Below, in pieces: positions 41,892 to 51,985 of a DNA stretch of 64,000 nucleotides. Each line of letters begins with the position of its first letter. The stretch's first letter is position 1. Source of the DNA: Bradyrhizobium tropiciagri (lineage in GTDB: Bacteria; Pseudomonadota; Alphaproteobacteria; Rhizobiales; Xanthobacteraceae); assembly GCF_018130545.1 (NCBI RefSeq), contig NZ_JAFCKF010000008.1:124001-188000 (forward strand), written 5' to 3'. The position numbers were made by a program, and so were the translations under genes. Under the pieces are notes generated by a model that made no database searches, was not told where the DNA came from, and saw only the letters and a list, made by a program, of their open reading frames with translations.

Positions 41892-42497
41892 ATGGCTGCG
41901 AGCGTTGCCGGCCCCGAGATTGAACGCCTGATCCAGTTGCTGGCGCGGCTGCCGGGCTTAGGTCCCCGTTCGGCGCGGCGCGCGGCGCTGCATCTGATCA
42001 AGAAGCGCGAAGCGCTGATGACGCCGCTGACGGCGGCGCTGCAGGTCGCGATCGACAAGATCCAGGTCTGCAAGACCTGCGGAAACATCGATACACAAAA
42101 CCCCTGCACGGTGTGCACCGATCCGCGCCGCGATCCCGCGATCATCGTCGTGGTCGCCGATGTCGCCGATCTCTGGGCCCTGGAACGCGCCAATGCGACC
42201 AATGGCCGCTATCACGTGCTCGGCGCGACGCTGTCGCCGCTCGACGGCGTCGGTCCGCAGGATCTCACCATCGATCAGCTGGTGGCGCGCGCGCATGCGC
42301 CCGAAGTCAGTGAGATCATTCTGGCGCTGAATGCGACCGTCGATGGCCAGACGACCGCGCATTACATCACCGACCTGTTGTCGGAGGCCAATGTGCGGGT
42401 CACGCGGTTGGCGCATGGCGTGCCGGTCGGTGGCGAGCTTGATTACCTCGATGAAGGTACGCTATCGGCTGCCATGCGGCAGCGGACGCTGTTTTAG
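41892..42497 (+). CDS. recR: Recombination mediator RecR
   Basis: 201 residues from the ATG at 41892; the longer frame runs back through the repeat. N-terminal helix-hairpin-helix [20 protein letters not shown], four-Cys zinc finger C60-C63-C72-C75 ([16 protein letters not shown]), TOPRIM domain from [18 protein letters not shown], and the Walker-like C-terminal region [12 protein letters not shown]. Works with RecF/RecO in RecA loading. Bracketed by inverted copies of repeat family A; the ribosome binding site must lie in the repeat copy. Confidence 0.95.
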   Translation: MAASVAGPEIERLIQLLARLPGLGPRSARRAALHLIKKREALMTPLTAALQVAIDKIQVCKTCGNIDTQNPCTVCTDPRRDPAIIVVVADVADLWALERANATNGRYHVLGATLSPLDGVGPQDLTIDQLVARAHAPEVSEIILALNATVDGQTTAHYITDLLSEANVRVTRLAHGVPVGGELDYLDEGTLSAAMRQRTLF

Positions 42498-42592
42498 AGC
42501 ATGATCCGGAAAAGTGCGAAGCGGTTTTCCGAAAAGATCATGCTCAAACAAAGAGCTAAGGCGCGATGACGATTCATCTCATCGCGCCTTAG
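42497..42592 (+). repeat. Two-hairpin dispersed repeat, family A, copy 4
   Basis: The most complete copy. Hairpin 1 arms GAGCATGATC (42497-42506) and GATCATGCTC (42536-42545); hairpin 2 arms CTAAGGCGCGATGA (42556-42569) and its exact complement (42579-42592). It starts on the last base of the recR stop codon and is inverted relative to copy 3. Confidence 0.9.
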
Positions 42593-42674
42593 CGCGATTG
42601 GAAGCCAGACGCGACGGACTTCGCCAGGCGATCCGTCACAAGTCGAAAAGATCGCACTGAAACAAAATGATAGG

Positions 42675-42704
42675 GTGGATGACGATTCGGGGATGGTCAT
42701 CCAC
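42675..42704 (+). repeat. Hairpin GTGGATGAC/GTCATCCAC
   Basis: Exact 9-bp arms (42675-42683, 42696-42704) with a 12-base loop, 33 bp before the start of the exported-protein gene. It could sit in the promoter or leader of that gene. Confidence 0.55.
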
Positions 42705-42736
42705 ACTCTGACGAATCAAATACGGAACCACGGCAA

Positions 42737-43165
42737 ATGACGACACACCGATTCGGCGTACGCTTGGGCTTTGCGTGTCTCGCGGCAATTTTCGCCGCGC
42801 CCGGCGCGATCGCGCAGCAGAGCGACGCGCCGCAGAAGCCCGGCAAGATCATTCACGCCGGCGACGTGCTGTCGGGGGAACTCGGCGTCATGAAGGTGCG
42901 CGATACCAAGAATCGCGGCAAGCGCGTCGCGACCTACCAGATCACCAGCGAGCCGCGCCGCCTGCCGCCGCCGAACGGTCTGTGCAACCTCGAAACCGGG
43001 CCGGAAACCTTCCAGTTGATTCCGACCAACGACGCCCAGGCCGCGCAGCTCAAAAGCCTCTCCGGCAAGGCCATCTCGGTGAAGGTCGACGAGGTCGCCT
43101 GCGCCAAGGACGCCGGCGAGATGAGCGAAGCCATCGTCACCAAGTGGAGCGTGGTCGCGAAGTAA
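42737..43165 (+). CDS. Hypothetical exported protein
   Basis: 142 residues with a signal peptide (GVRLGFACLAAIFAAPGAIAQQ, cleavage near 26). The mature part is a small beta-rich-looking domain: GDVLSGELGVMKVRDTKNRGKRVATYQITSEPRRLPPPNGLCNLETGPETFQL, then LSGKAISVKVDEVACAKDAGEMSEAIVTKW. Two Cys (~83 and ~121) could pair. I recognise no family with a known role. Alone on its strand, after recR and before a family B repeat. Confidence 0.8.
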   Translation: MTTHRFGVRLGFACLAAIFAAPGAIAQQSDAPQKPGKIIHAGDVLSGELGVMKVRDTKNRGKRVATYQITSEPRRLPPPNGLCNLETGPETFQLIPTNDAQAAQLKSLSGKAISVKVDEVACAKDAGEMSEAIVTKWSVVAK

Positions 43166-43223
43166 CCGGCTCAATCGCGGTGTCAGCGAACGAGTTGTTT
43201 GGCATCCTGAACCGTCCGCATCG

Positions 43224-43342
43224 TCGTCCTGGCGAAAGCCAGGACCCATTACCCCAACTATCCGTTATTGCGCGACGCTGAGGCCAGAATCCCGTTCACA
43301 ACCAAGTGCGGTGGTTATGTGTCCTGGCTTTCGCCAGGACGA
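43224..43342. repeat. MITE-like repeat family B, copy 5
   Basis: Terminal inverted repeats 43224-43249 and 43317-43342 with one mismatch (ATGTG for ATGGG at the inner right end). 119 bp, the same length as copy 4. Interior starts ATTACCCCAA. Confidence 0.9.
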
Positions 43343-43392
43343 CGCGGAGAGAGTTCAGGCGGGCGACCCGGTGGCGGGCTACGACAGTCGAG

Positions 43393-44766
43393 CTAAACCC
43401 GCACCGGCCCCAGCTCATCAAAGTGCCCACGGCGTTGCAGCCAGGCCAGCAGGATCAGGCTCGGGATCGCGACCAGCACGCAGATCACGAAGAACACCTG
43501 CCAGCCGACCGCCTTGGCGATATAGCCGGCACCCGACGACAGGTAGGTGCGCCCGACCGCCGCGAGTGCGGTGAGCAGCGCATACTGGGTCGCGGTGTGC
43601 AGCGGATTGCGGCACAGCGCCGAGAGATAGGCGACGAAGATCACGGTGCCGATCGCGCTGGTGAAATTCTCCGCGGTGATCGCGAGCGCCAGCGCCCATT
43701 GATCGACCCCGACATGGGCGAGCCAGGAGAACGACAGGTTGGCGACCGCCTGCAGCACGCCGCCGATCCACAGGCTCGACGCCAGCGAATAGCGCCGCGC
43801 CACGAAGCCGCCGGCAAAGCCGCCGATCAGGGTTGCGGCGAGGCCGACGCCCTTCACGATCGCAGCGTAATCGACCTTGGAGAAGCCGATGTCGATCACG
43901 AACGGCGCAGTCATGGTGCCTGAAAACGCGTCGGTGAATTTGAACAGCACCACAAAGGCGAGCGCCGCAAGTGCGTCCTTGCGGCTAAGGAACTCGGAGA
44001 ATGCGCCGAGCGCCGCGTGCAGCACGCGCTCCGCTGCGTTCTGCGCGTGCGTGGCTTCCTCCGCGCCTTTCGACTGGGGCGGCTCGGTCGCGGCAAGCGC
44101 GGTGACGATACCGATCACGACCAGCGCGGCCATCACCATATAGCCCCACATCCACGCCGACGGGCGCGCAAGGCCGGCGGATTCGAAGCCGCTGACGATG
44201 AACAGCGCACCCGCAGTCGAGACCAGCATGCCGACGCGATAGGCCGCGACATAGGACGCCATGCCGGCAGCCTGCTCGCTCTCCGGCAGGCTTTCGACGC
44301 GGAACGCATCGACCACGATGTCCTGCGTCGACGACGCCGTTGCGACCAGGAGCGCGGCAAACGCGGCAAACCATGGTGATCGCGCCGGATCGGCCACAGC
44401 GAGCACCACGATCGCTGCGATCAGGAGTAACTGCGAGAGCAGCAGCCAGCCGCGGCGGCGCCCGAACACCTGCGTGAACAGCGGCACGTGCAGCGCATCG
44501 ACCAGCGGCGCCCAGAGGAACTTCAGCGTGTAGGGCGTGCCGATCAGCGCCAGCAGTCCGATGGTGCCGAGATCGACCCCGGCCTCCTTCATCCAGACCT
44601 GCAGCGTCGAGCCCGACAGCGCCAGCGGCAGGCCCGAGGAGAAGCCCAACAGCAGCACGATCAGCACCCGTGGCTGCAAGTACACAGCGAAGCTATCGCG
44701 CCAGGAGGTGGCGGACGCTGGGACCGGTTTGGTAGATCCGTCCGACGTGGCTTCAGGTGCGGTCAT
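43393..44766 (-). CDS. AmpG-like MFS permease (muropeptide type)
   Basis: 457 residues, ~12-14 membrane helices. VLIVLLLGFSSGLPLALSGSTLQVWMKEAGVDLGTIGL is the AmpG family N-terminus, followed by GTPYTLKFLWAPLVDALHVPLF and ATASSTQDIVVDAFRVESLP. AmpG imports GlcNAc-anhMurNAc peptides for cell-wall recycling. Rhizobiales often have several AmpG-like permeases, some with other substrates, and no recycling genes adjoin, so the substrate is likely but not certain. Confidence 0.9.
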   Translation of the reverse strand: MTAPEATSDGSTKPVPASATSWRDSFAVYLQPRVLIVLLLGFSSGLPLALSGSTLQVWMKEAGVDLGTIGLLALIGTPYTLKFLWAPLVDALHVPLFTQVFGRRRGWLLLSQLLLIAAIVVLAVADPARSPWFAAFAALLVATASSTQDIVVDAFRVESLPESEQAAGMASYVAAYRVGMLVSTAGALFIVSGFESAGLARPSAWMWGYMVMAALVVIGIVTALAATEPPQSKGAEEATHAQNAAERVLHAALGAFSEFLSRKDALAALAFVVLFKFTDAFSGTMTAPFVIDIGFSKVDYAAIVKGVGLAATLIGGFAGGFVARRYSLASSLWIGGVLQAVANLSFSWLAHVGVDQWALALAITAENFTSAIGTVIFVAYLSALCRNPLHTATQYALLTALAAVGRTYLSSGAGYIAKAVGWQVFFVICVLVAIPSLILLAWLQRRGHFDELGPVRV

Positions 44767-45121
44767 AGGGTTGTTGTTACCAGATTCGACCGCAAAAAGA
44801 CTGTCATCGCCCGGCGGGCGCTGACATCAAAAGGTTGGCGGGGACGCCACGCCAAATTCGATGTCGTCCCTGCCGAGTGCGCAATTGCGCACGGGAGCAG
44901 GGACCCATAACCACGAATGGCGGTGGTTGGCGATGTTGGAACAACGAACCCCGCAGCAACGAAAGCCGCGGCATATGGGTCCCTGCTTTCGCAGGGACGA
45001 CAAGTGGAGACAACCTTGTTCCCCACGTCTGCCATCGCCTGGCTTGACCGGGCGACGGTCGAGCCGGGTGATGACACCGATTGGGTGGTGCGAACGCGCC
45101 AAACAACCCCTAAGGCAACGC
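44767..45121. other. 355-bp intergenic space composed of repeats
   Basis: Holds a worn GTCATCGCCCGG-type hairpin unit (44800-44825 and 45028-45075) with a family B repeat nested between its halves (44864-45000), which looks like insertion of one element into another. No gene is seen. The permease promoter must lie in the left ~40 bp. Confidence 0.5.
44864..45000. repeat. MITE-like repeat family B, copy 6
   Basis: Ends TCGTCCCTGC and GCAGGGACGA; the left arm (44864-44908) has a longer hairpin with TGCGCAATTGCGCA in its loop, also found in copy 7. Right arm 44975-45000. 137 bp. Confidence 0.85.
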
Positions 45122-46342
45122 CTACTCCCCCGCCTGCAGCTTGCGCGGGGCGGGGAACAGGTCGGTGGCGGCGGGCTTGACGAAGCGTGGCACCTCGATC
45201 GGGGTCTCGGACTTGCTGAAGTCGAGTTCCTCGATGCGGCCGGCGCGCTTCTCGATCTTGTCGGCGGAGATCAGGATCTGCCTGACGTCCTCGTTCACCT
45301 GGCCGAAGTGATTTTGCAGCTTGAGCACGCGCTCGCGCAGCCGGCCGAGGTCATCGCCGAGATGCATTACCTCGTTGCGGATCTGGTCGGCGGCGTCGCG
45401 GATCCGGGCGTCCTTCAGGATCTGCTGCATCACCTGGATCGCCAGCATCAACAGCGAGGGCGACACCAGCACGACGCGGGCGCGATAGGCTTTCTGGACC
45501 ACGTCGTCGAAGCCGTCATGGATTTCGGCATAGACCGATTCCGACGGCACGAACATCAGCGCGGTGTCCTGGGTCTCGCCCGGGATCAAATATTTCTCCG
45601 CGATGTCGCTGACATGCTTCAGCACGTCGGCGCGCAGCCGTTGACTGGCGAATTTGCGTTCCTCGTCGCTGCGCGCATCGTGCAGCGCGGTCATCGCTTC
45701 CAGCGGAAATTTCGCGTCGATGCAGAGCGGGCGCTGGTCGGGCAGGTACACGACGCAGTCCGGTCGCTTGCCGGTGCTCAGCGTGTACTGGAACTCGAAC
45801 GAGCCCTTCGGCATGCCGTCCTGGACGATTGCCTCCATCCGCGCCTGGCCGAACGCGCCGCGCGATTGCTTGTTGGCGAGCACGTCGCGCAAGGTCGTCA
45901 CCTGGGTGGTGAGCTCGTTGAGGTTCTTGTGGGCGTGATCGATGATGCCGAGCCGCTCATGCAGCACGCGGAGCGAATCCATCGTGTTGCGGGTCGATTG
46001 CTCCATCGACTGGCCGACCCGGTGGGTCACCGAGTCCAGCCGCTCGTTGACGGCGCGGGCCATCTCGGCCTGGCGGCCGGCTAGCGCCTGCGCGAAGGCA
46101 TCAACCTTGGCGTCGACCCGGCCGGAGGATTCGCTCTGGGCGCGGAGCATGTCGGCCAGCCGCTCCTCCAGCTCGTCGGCGCGAATGGCCTGGGCCATCG
46201 CCAGTTCCGCGCCGCGCCGGCTGCCGCGGGCGATCACCACGGCGATGGCGAACAGCAGGATCAGCGCCAGCGCGCCAAGGCCGATCAGCGCGTCGGAGAC
46301 GCGGACCGGGAGGTCGCCAATCATCAGCAGAATCTCGTTCAT
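45122..46342 (-). CDS. rmuC: DNA recombination protein RmuC
   Basis: 406 residues. One N-terminal membrane helix (DALIGLGALALILLFAIAVVI), a long coiled coil with Asp/Glu/Arg-rich heptads (~50-160), then the nuclease-like RmuC domain: GAFGQARMEAIVQDGMPKGSFEFQYTL, RPDCVVYLPDQRPLCIDAKFPLEAM (the PD-(D/E)xK-type core with DAKFP) and ALMFVPSESVYAEIHD. Limits inversions at short repeats in known bacteria. Divergent from def across a 170-bp spacer that holds a perfect CtrA box. Confidence 0.95.
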   Translation of the reverse strand: MNEILLMIGDLPVRVSDALIGLGALALILLFAIAVVIARGSRRGAELAMAQAIRADELEERLADMLRAQSESSGRVDAKVDAFAQALAGRQAEMARAVNERLDSVTHRVGQSMEQSTRNTMDSLRVLHERLGIIDHAHKNLNELTTQVTTLRDVLANKQSRGAFGQARMEAIVQDGMPKGSFEFQYTLSTGKRPDCVVYLPDQRPLCIDAKFPLEAMTALHDARSDEERKFASQRLRADVLKHVSDIAEKYLIPGETQDTALMFVPSESVYAEIHDGFDDVVQKAYRARVVLVSPSLLMLAIQVMQQILKDARIRDAADQIRNEVMHLGDDLGRLRERVLKLQNHFGQVNEDVRQILISADKIEKRAGRIEELDFSKSETPIEVPRFVKPAATDLFPAPRKLQAGE

Positions 46343-46446
46343 GGCGTCCGTTGTAGCCGATTCGCGACCGGGCGCGAACGAAGAGGGAACGCTTATGGTA
46401 AATGCTTTCCGAACTTTCTTGGTTAATCGGGCGTGAAGAAACGTGG

Positions 46447-46462
46447 TTAAGGCTGTCTTAAC
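46447..46462. promoter_or_regulatory. CtrA-type binding site between rmuC and def
   Basis: TTAA (46447-46450), seven bases, TTAAC (46458-46462) matches the full CtrA consensus TTAA-N7-TTAAC. It lies ~105 bp before rmuC and ~50 bp before def. CtrA is the cell-cycle master regulator in alphaproteobacteria. Confidence 0.6.
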
Positions 46463-46512
46463 TGGTTCCTGAACGCATTGACCGCATCAGGCCCGCGGCT
46501 TAAATCGCCGCC

Positions 46513-47040
46513 ATGGCATTACGAGAAATCATCATCCTGCCGGACAAGCAGTTGCGGCTGGTGTCGAAACCGATCGAGAAGGTGACGCCGGAGATCCGCA
46601 AGCTCGCCGACGACATGCTCGAGACCATGTACGACGCGCCCGGCATCGGGCTTGCGGCGATCCAGGTCGCGCAGCCGCTGCGCCTGATCACCATGGACCT
46701 CGCCAAGCGCGACGAGAACGGCGAGACCACGCCGCAGCCGCGGGTGTTCATCAATCCGGAGATCGTGTCGCATTCGGACGAGCTGTCGGTCTACGAAGAA
46801 GGCTGCCTGTCGATCCCCGAATATTACGAGGAGGTCGAGCGCCCGGCGCGGGTGCGCCTGCGCTTCACCGACCTCGACGGCAAGCTGCACGAGGAGGATG
46901 CTGAGGGGCTCTACGCCACCTGCATCCAGCACGAGATCGACCATCTCAACGGCGTGCTGTTCGTCGACTATCTGTCGAAGCTGAAGCGCGACCGCGTGTT
47001 CAAGAAGTTCGAGAAGGCCGCCAAACGCGCGGCGGAGTAG
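46513..47040 (+). CDS. def: Peptide deformylase
   Basis: 175 residues. Motif 1 GIGLAA at 44-49, motif 2 EGCLS with metal Cys98, motif 3 QHEIDHL with His140, Glu141 and His144: the complete Fe/Zn active site. Removes formyl from nascent N-terminal Met. The C-terminal tail is Lys-rich. Downstream, after a palindromic repeat, come fmt and truA on the same strand, the usual order. This repeat could weaken co-transcription. Confidence 0.97.
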   Translation: MALREIIILPDKQLRLVSKPIEKVTPEIRKLADDMLETMYDAPGIGLAAIQVAQPLRLITMDLAKRDENGETTPQPRVFINPEIVSHSDELSVYEEGCLSIPEYYEEVERPARVRLRFTDLDGKLHEEDAEGLYATCIQHEIDHLNGVLFVDYLSKLKRDRVFKKFEKAAKRAAE

Positions 47041-47054
47041 GCGCGGTTGCTCTC

Positions 47055-47142
47055 GCATCATGGCCGGGCTTGACCCGGCCATCCACGTCTTGCTTCGCTG
47101 TGGCCGAAAACGTGGATGCCCGGGACAAGCCCGGGCATGACG
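47055..47142. repeat. Intergenic palindromic repeat, CATGGCCGGG/CCCGGGCATG type
   Basis: CATGGCCGGGCTTGACCCGGCC at the left and GCCCGGGACAAGCCCGGGCATG at the right are near inverted copies; CCACGT/ACGTGG lie inside. A related unit is at 56144-56222. Sits between def and fmt. Confidence 0.7.
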
Positions 47143-47173
47143 GAGCACTCCAACTATCATCGAGCCCTGCCTG

Positions 47174-48109
47174 ATGCCTCTCCGCCTGATCTTCATGGGC
47201 ACGCCCGATTTCGCGGTGCCGACGCTGCTGGAACTCGTGGCCCACGGCCATGAGGTCGCGGCCGTCTACACCCGCGCGCCGAAGCCGGGCGGGCGGCGCG
47301 GCCTGCAATTGCAGCCGACGCCGGTCGAGCAGGAGGCGCGTCGCCTCGGCATTCCCGTATTGACGCCGAAGACGCTGAAGACAGATGAAGCGCTCGCGGA
47401 GTTTCGCGCGCATGACGCGGACGCCGCCGTCGTCGTCGCCTACGGCATGATCCTGCCGCAGGCGATTCTCGACGCGCCGAAGCTCGGCTGCTTCAACCTG
47501 CATGCGTCGCTATTGCCGCGCTGGCGCGGCGCTGCGCCGATCAACCGCGCCATCATGGCTGGTGATGCCGAGAGCGGCGTGATGGTGATGAAGATGGATG
47601 TCGGCCTCGACACCGGCGACGTCACGATGGCCGAGCGGCTGCCGATCACGGACAGCATGACGGCGTCCGACCTGCACGACGCGCTGGCGCCGCTCGGCGC
47701 CGATCTGATGGTGCGCGCGATGGGCGGGCTGCAGCGCGGCGGCTTGCAGCTGACCAGGCAGAGCGCGGACGGTGTTACTTACGCCGCCAAGATCGAGAAG
47801 GCCGAGGCGCGAATCGACTGGAAGCAGCCGGCGCACGCGGTGTTGCGGCATATTCACGGGCTATCGCCGTTCCCCGGCGCCTGGTGCGAGCTCGCGGGCG
47901 AAGGCGAGCCGGTGCGGCTGAAGATCCTGCGCTGCGAATTGGCGAAAGGCACGGGCGCGCCGGGGGATGTGCTCGACGATAATTTTGCGATCGCCTGCGG
48001 CGACGGCGCGATCCGGATTCTCGAATTGCAGCGCGCCGGCAAGGGGCCGATGAAGGCGGCGGACTTCTTGCGCGGCACGCCGTTGAAGCCGCCCGCGCAG
48101 CTCAGCTGA
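47174..48109 (+). CDS. fmt: Methionyl-tRNA formyltransferase
   Basis: 311 residues. N-terminal Rossmann domain begins [23 protein letters not shown]; the catalytic signature [21 protein letters not shown] holds Asn and His of the active site; [25 protein letters not shown] follows with the catalytic Asp. OB-fold tRNA-binding C-domain from [18 protein letters not shown]. Supplies formyl-Met initiator tRNA; works against def. Its stop shares one base with the truA start (TGATG). Confidence 0.96.
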   Translation: MPLRLIFMGTPDFAVPTLLELVAHGHEVAAVYTRAPKPGGRRGLQLQPTPVEQEARRLGIPVLTPKTLKTDEALAEFRAHDADAAVVVAYGMILPQAILDAPKLGCFNLHASLLPRWRGAAPINRAIMAGDAESGVMVMKMDVGLDTGDVTMAERLPITDSMTASDLHDALAPLGADLMVRAMGGLQRGGLQLTRQSADGVTYAAKIEKAEARIDWKQPAHAVLRHIHGLSPFPGAWCELAGEGEPVRLKILRCELAKGTGAPGDVLDDNFAIACGDGAIRILELQRAGKGPMKAADFLRGTPLKPPAQLS

Positions 48110-48846
48110 TGCCCCGCTACAAGCTCACCATCGAATATGACGGCACGCCGTTCTCCGGCTGGCAGATCCAGGATACCGCGCCGACCGTGCAGGGCGCGCT
48201 GGAGACGGCGGTCAAGGCGATCTGCGGCGAGGAGGTGCGGGTCCATGGTGCCGGCCGTACCGATGCCGGCGTGCATGCACGCGGCCAGGTCGCGCATTGC
48301 GACATCGCCAAGCATTTTCCGCCCGGCCGCTTTCGCGACGGGCTCAACGCGCATCTGCGGCCCAATCCGATCGCCGTGCTCGCGGCCGATATCGTGCCCG
48401 ACGATTTCGAGGCGCGGTTCTCGGCGATCAAGCGGCACTATCTCTATCGCATCACCAACACCCGCGCGAACCTCGCGCTCGACATCGGCCGGGTCTGGCG
48501 GGTGCCGCGCGCGCTCGATGCCGACGCGATGCACGAGGCCGCGCAGCGCCTGCTCGGCAAGCATGATTTCACCACCTTCCGCGACACCGAGTGCCAGGCC
48601 AAGTCGCCGGAGAAGACGCTCGACCAGCTCGACGTCACGCGCGAGGGCAGTGCGATCAACATCGTGACCTCGGCGCGCTCGTTCCTGCACAGCCAGGTGC
48701 GCTCGATGGTGGGTTCGCTGGTCTGGGTCGGCGAAGGCCGCTGGAGCGCGGACGATCTCGCCGGGGCGCTCGCCGCCCGCAACCGCGCCGCCTGCGGCCC
48801 CGTCGCGCCGCCGGACGGGCTCTATCTGATGCGGGTGGACTACTAG
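48109..48846 (+). CDS. truA: tRNA pseudouridine(38-40) synthase
   Basis: 245 residues. Begins [20 protein letters not shown]; the catalytic Asp52 is in [14 protein letters not shown]. The second half has [25 protein letters not shown] and the last motif [21 protein letters not shown]. Modifies uridines in the anticodon stem-loop. Coupled to fmt by a one-base overlap. Confidence 0.96.
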   Translation: MPRYKLTIEYDGTPFSGWQIQDTAPTVQGALETAVKAICGEEVRVHGAGRTDAGVHARGQVAHCDIAKHFPPGRFRDGLNAHLRPNPIAVLAADIVPDDFEARFSAIKRHYLYRITNTRANLALDIGRVWRVPRALDADAMHEAAQRLLGKHDFTTFRDTECQAKSPEKTLDQLDVTREGSAINIVTSARSFLHSQVRSMVGSLVWVGEGRWSADDLAGALAARNRAACGPVAPPDGLYLMRVDY

Positions 48847-48862
48847 GCCGCCTGAATGGTCT

Positions 48863-48899
48863 CGTAGGATGGGTTTCGCTACGCTCTAACCATCCTACG
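48863..48899. repeat. Hairpin repeat CGTAGGATGG/CCATCCTACG
   Basis: Exact 10-bp arms (48863-48872, 48890-48899) with a GTTTCGCTACGCTCTAA loop. This type of GTAGGATGG hairpin is spread through many alphaproteobacterial and other genomes. Lies just past the truA stop. Confidence 0.65.
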
Positions 48900-48930
48900 G
48901 ACTGTATCTGGTATGGGCGGATTGCCGGTG

Positions 48931-48964
48931 ACCCCAATCCCTACTGTGCATGGGGTTGTTTTCG
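48931..48964 (+). terminator. Possible terminator after truA
   Basis: Arms ACCCCA (48931-48936) and TGGGGT (48951-48956) are followed by TGTTTTC. Short stem, so only moderately convincing. Confidence 0.4.
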
Positions 48965-48989
48965 ATGTTTTTCCGGCCGAGCGGCTGGA

Positions 48990-50156
48990 TTACGCAAAAT
49001 ACCGGTCCAGCACGCCGCGATAAATCTTCGTCAGCTTCTCGAGGTCAGCCACCGGCGTGCGCTCGTCGATCTGGTGCATGGTCTGTCCGACCAGGCCGAA
49101 TTCGATCACCGGGCAATAGCTCGAGATGAAGCGCGCATCCGAGGTGCCGCCTGAGGTCGACAGCTCTGGCTTGCGGCCGGTGACCTCCTCGATCGCGGCG
49201 ACCGCGAGATCGGTGAACGGGCCGGGCTGGGTGACGAACACGTTGGAGTTCGACGGCATCCAGTCGATATGGGCGCGGATGCGGTTGCCGCAGGCTTTTG
49301 CCAGCCGCGCATCGACCAGCTGCCGCAGGCTCTCCTGGGTGTGATTGTCGTTGTAGCGGATGTTGAACTTCGCCCGTGCCTGGCCGGGGATCACATTGGT
49401 TGCTGTGTTGCCGACATCGACCGTGGTGAATTCGAGGTTGCTCGCCTGGAATTGCGCGCTGCCGTGATCGAGCGGCTCGTCGCTCAGCGCCACGATCAGC
49501 CGCGAGATATCCGGCACCGGGTTCGCGGCGCGGTGCGGATAGGCGACGTGGCCCTGCATGCCATCGACAATCAGCGTGCCGGATTGCGAGCCGCGCCGGC
49601 CGATCTTGATCATGTCGCCGAGCACCTCGACATTCGACGGTTCGCCGAGCACGCAGTGATCGAATTTTTCGCCGCGCTCGGCACACCATTTCAACAGCTT
49701 GACGGTGCCGTTGATCGAGACGTCTTCCTCGTCACCAGTGATCAGGAAAGAGATCGAGCCGCTGCCATTCTCTTGTGCTTTGCCGCCATGGTCGCTGAGA
49801 TATTGCAGCACGGCGGCGACGCTGCAGGCGATGCCGCCCTTCATGTCGACGGCGCCGCGGCCGTAGAGATAGCCGTCCTTCACCTCGCCGGAGAATGCGC
49901 CGAGCGACCACGCCGCTTCATCGCCGGGCGGCACCACGTCGGTGTGGCCGGCGAAGGTGATGTGCGGCGCCGCAGAGCCGATGCGCGCATAGAGGTTGTC
50001 GACGTCGGCGGTGCCGGGCTCGGAGAAGGTCACGCGGTGGACCTCGAAGCCTGCGGTTTTCAGCAAATTTTCGAGAACGCCAAGCGCGCCGGCATCGGCC
50101 GGGGTGACGGAGGGGCAGCGAACCAGATCGCGGGTAATCGAGACGGCATCGGTCAT
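48990..50156 (-). CDS. dapE: Succinyl-diaminopimelate desuccinylase
   Basis: 388 residues, M20 metallopeptidase. Metal ligands: [14 protein letters not shown] (His), [11 protein letters not shown] (bridging Asp), [16 protein letters not shown] (catalytic and metal Glu), and the final His in [14 protein letters not shown] dimerisation domain lies between ~180 and 290. Hydrolyses N-succinyl-LL-diaminopimelate in lysine and peptidoglycan synthesis. Same strand as dapD 850 bp away, with the DUF805 gene between them. Confidence 0.96.
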   Translation of the reverse strand: MTDAVSITRDLVRCPSVTPADAGALGVLENLLKTAGFEVHRVTFSEPGTADVDNLYARIGSAAPHITFAGHTDVVPPGDEAAWSLGAFSGEVKDGYLYGRGAVDMKGGIACSVAAVLQYLSDHGGKAQENGSGSISFLITGDEEDVSINGTVKLLKWCAERGEKFDHCVLGEPSNVEVLGDMIKIGRRGSQSGTLIVDGMQGHVAYPHRAANPVPDISRLIVALSDEPLDHGSAQFQASNLEFTTVDVGNTATNVIPGQARAKFNIRYNDNHTQESLRQLVDARLAKACGNRIRAHIDWMPSNSNVFVTQPGPFTDLAVAAIEEVTGRKPELSTSGGTSDARFISSYCPVIEFGLVGQTMHQIDERTPVADLEKLTKIYRGVLDRYFA

Positions 50157-50173
50157 GCGCCTCGCTTAACACG

Positions 50174-50791
50174 TCACAGCGCAGGTGGACCAGCTTTGTG
50201 CGGCACGATATCGATCTCGCTTTGCTGATCCCAGCCCTGCGTCGAGCGCGACCCAGTGCCGCGGCTGCCGCCACGGCTCACATGGGTTTTGCCCAGCGGA
50301 TTGGGACCGTAGCGATTGGGGTAAGAGGTGCCGCGCAGAAACGCCAGTTCGATGAAGCCCCAGATGTAGAGCACGAACACGATCGTGCCCGCAGCCATCA
50401 CCCAATAGGATTCGTCGGGAAGCCGGCCCGAGAACTGGCTCATGAGACCGGGGATCGCGAAGTAAGGGACCATCCACCAGCCACTCTTGTCGCGGTCGTG
50501 CAGCCGCTTGATCGAGACCGCGATATAGACCCAGACGAACAACACCGTTCCGCTGGCCTTGACCAGCAGCGCCGGCAATCCAGCCCAGCTCAGCGATCTG
50601 TAGCTGTCGGGGTCGAAGGCGCGGAAGATGTCGTCGACATTGAAGCCGAACCCGCCCTTGCCGCCGAGGCCTGCCAAGATCACCAGCGCGGCCAGGAACA
50701 TCATCCAGCAGACGATGATCAGCGCTCCGAGCCAGAATTTGCCCCGGTTGACGCGGCCCTTGAAGCCGAACAGGTAATTGGCCCAGTCCAT
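50174..50791 (-). CDS. DUF805 integral membrane protein
   Basis: 205 residues. Starts with the DUF805 signature MDWANYLFGFKGRVNRGKFW and has four or five membrane helices; IAVSIKRLHDRDKSGWWMVPYFAIPG is the second signature. The last ~40 residues are soluble, Gly/Arg/Ser-rich and low in complexity. Function unknown. Lies between dapD and dapE on the same strand (17 bp before dapE), as in related genomes. Confidence 0.9.
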   Translation of the reverse strand: MDWANYLFGFKGRVNRGKFWLGALIIVCWMMFLAALVILAGLGGKGGFGFNVDDIFRAFDPDSYRSLSWAGLPALLVKASGTVLFVWVYIAVSIKRLHDRDKSGWWMVPYFAIPGLMSQFSGRLPDESYWVMAAGTIVFVLYIWGFIELAFLRGTSYPNRYGPNPLGKTHVSRGGSRGTGSRSTQGWDQQSEIDIVPHKAGPPAL

Positions 50792-50875
50792 GAAAAAACT
50801 CCGGGCAGCGGCAATGTTTCGCGGCCCGGAGTTTTGTCGGCGTCAGGCAGAAATTGGTTCGATACTTTGGGTCCC

Positions 50876-50978
50876 GTCATCCTGAGGAGCGCGAAGCGCG
50901 TCTCGAAGGATGAATCGGCCACCAGCCGGGCCGTCGACCCTTCGAGGCTCGCTTGCGCGAGCACCTCAGGGCGACGGG
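50876..50978. repeat. Intergenic palindromic repeat, CCTGAGG/CCTCAGG type
   Basis: Opens GTCATCCTGAGGAGCGCGAA and closes GAGCACCTCAGGGCGACGGG, with GAGCGCGAAGCGCGTCTC and GCTCGCTTGCGCGAGC hairpins inside. Same family as 461-590. Confidence 0.7.
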
Positions 50979-51005
50979 GATGGATCGGCCTCTGCGGGCG
51001 CTTCT

Positions 51006-51851
<846 letters not shown>

Positions 51852-51985
51852 CGGGACGATCCTTGGGCGTATCGGGGATATGACGGGAATTTTGCAGGGC
51901 TTTTTCGGAATTTGGGGCCGCGGAGTCAAGGCAAAGTCCGCCGCTGAGCGATCTCTCAGCTCCGCCGGGACGACGAACGGAGGGA

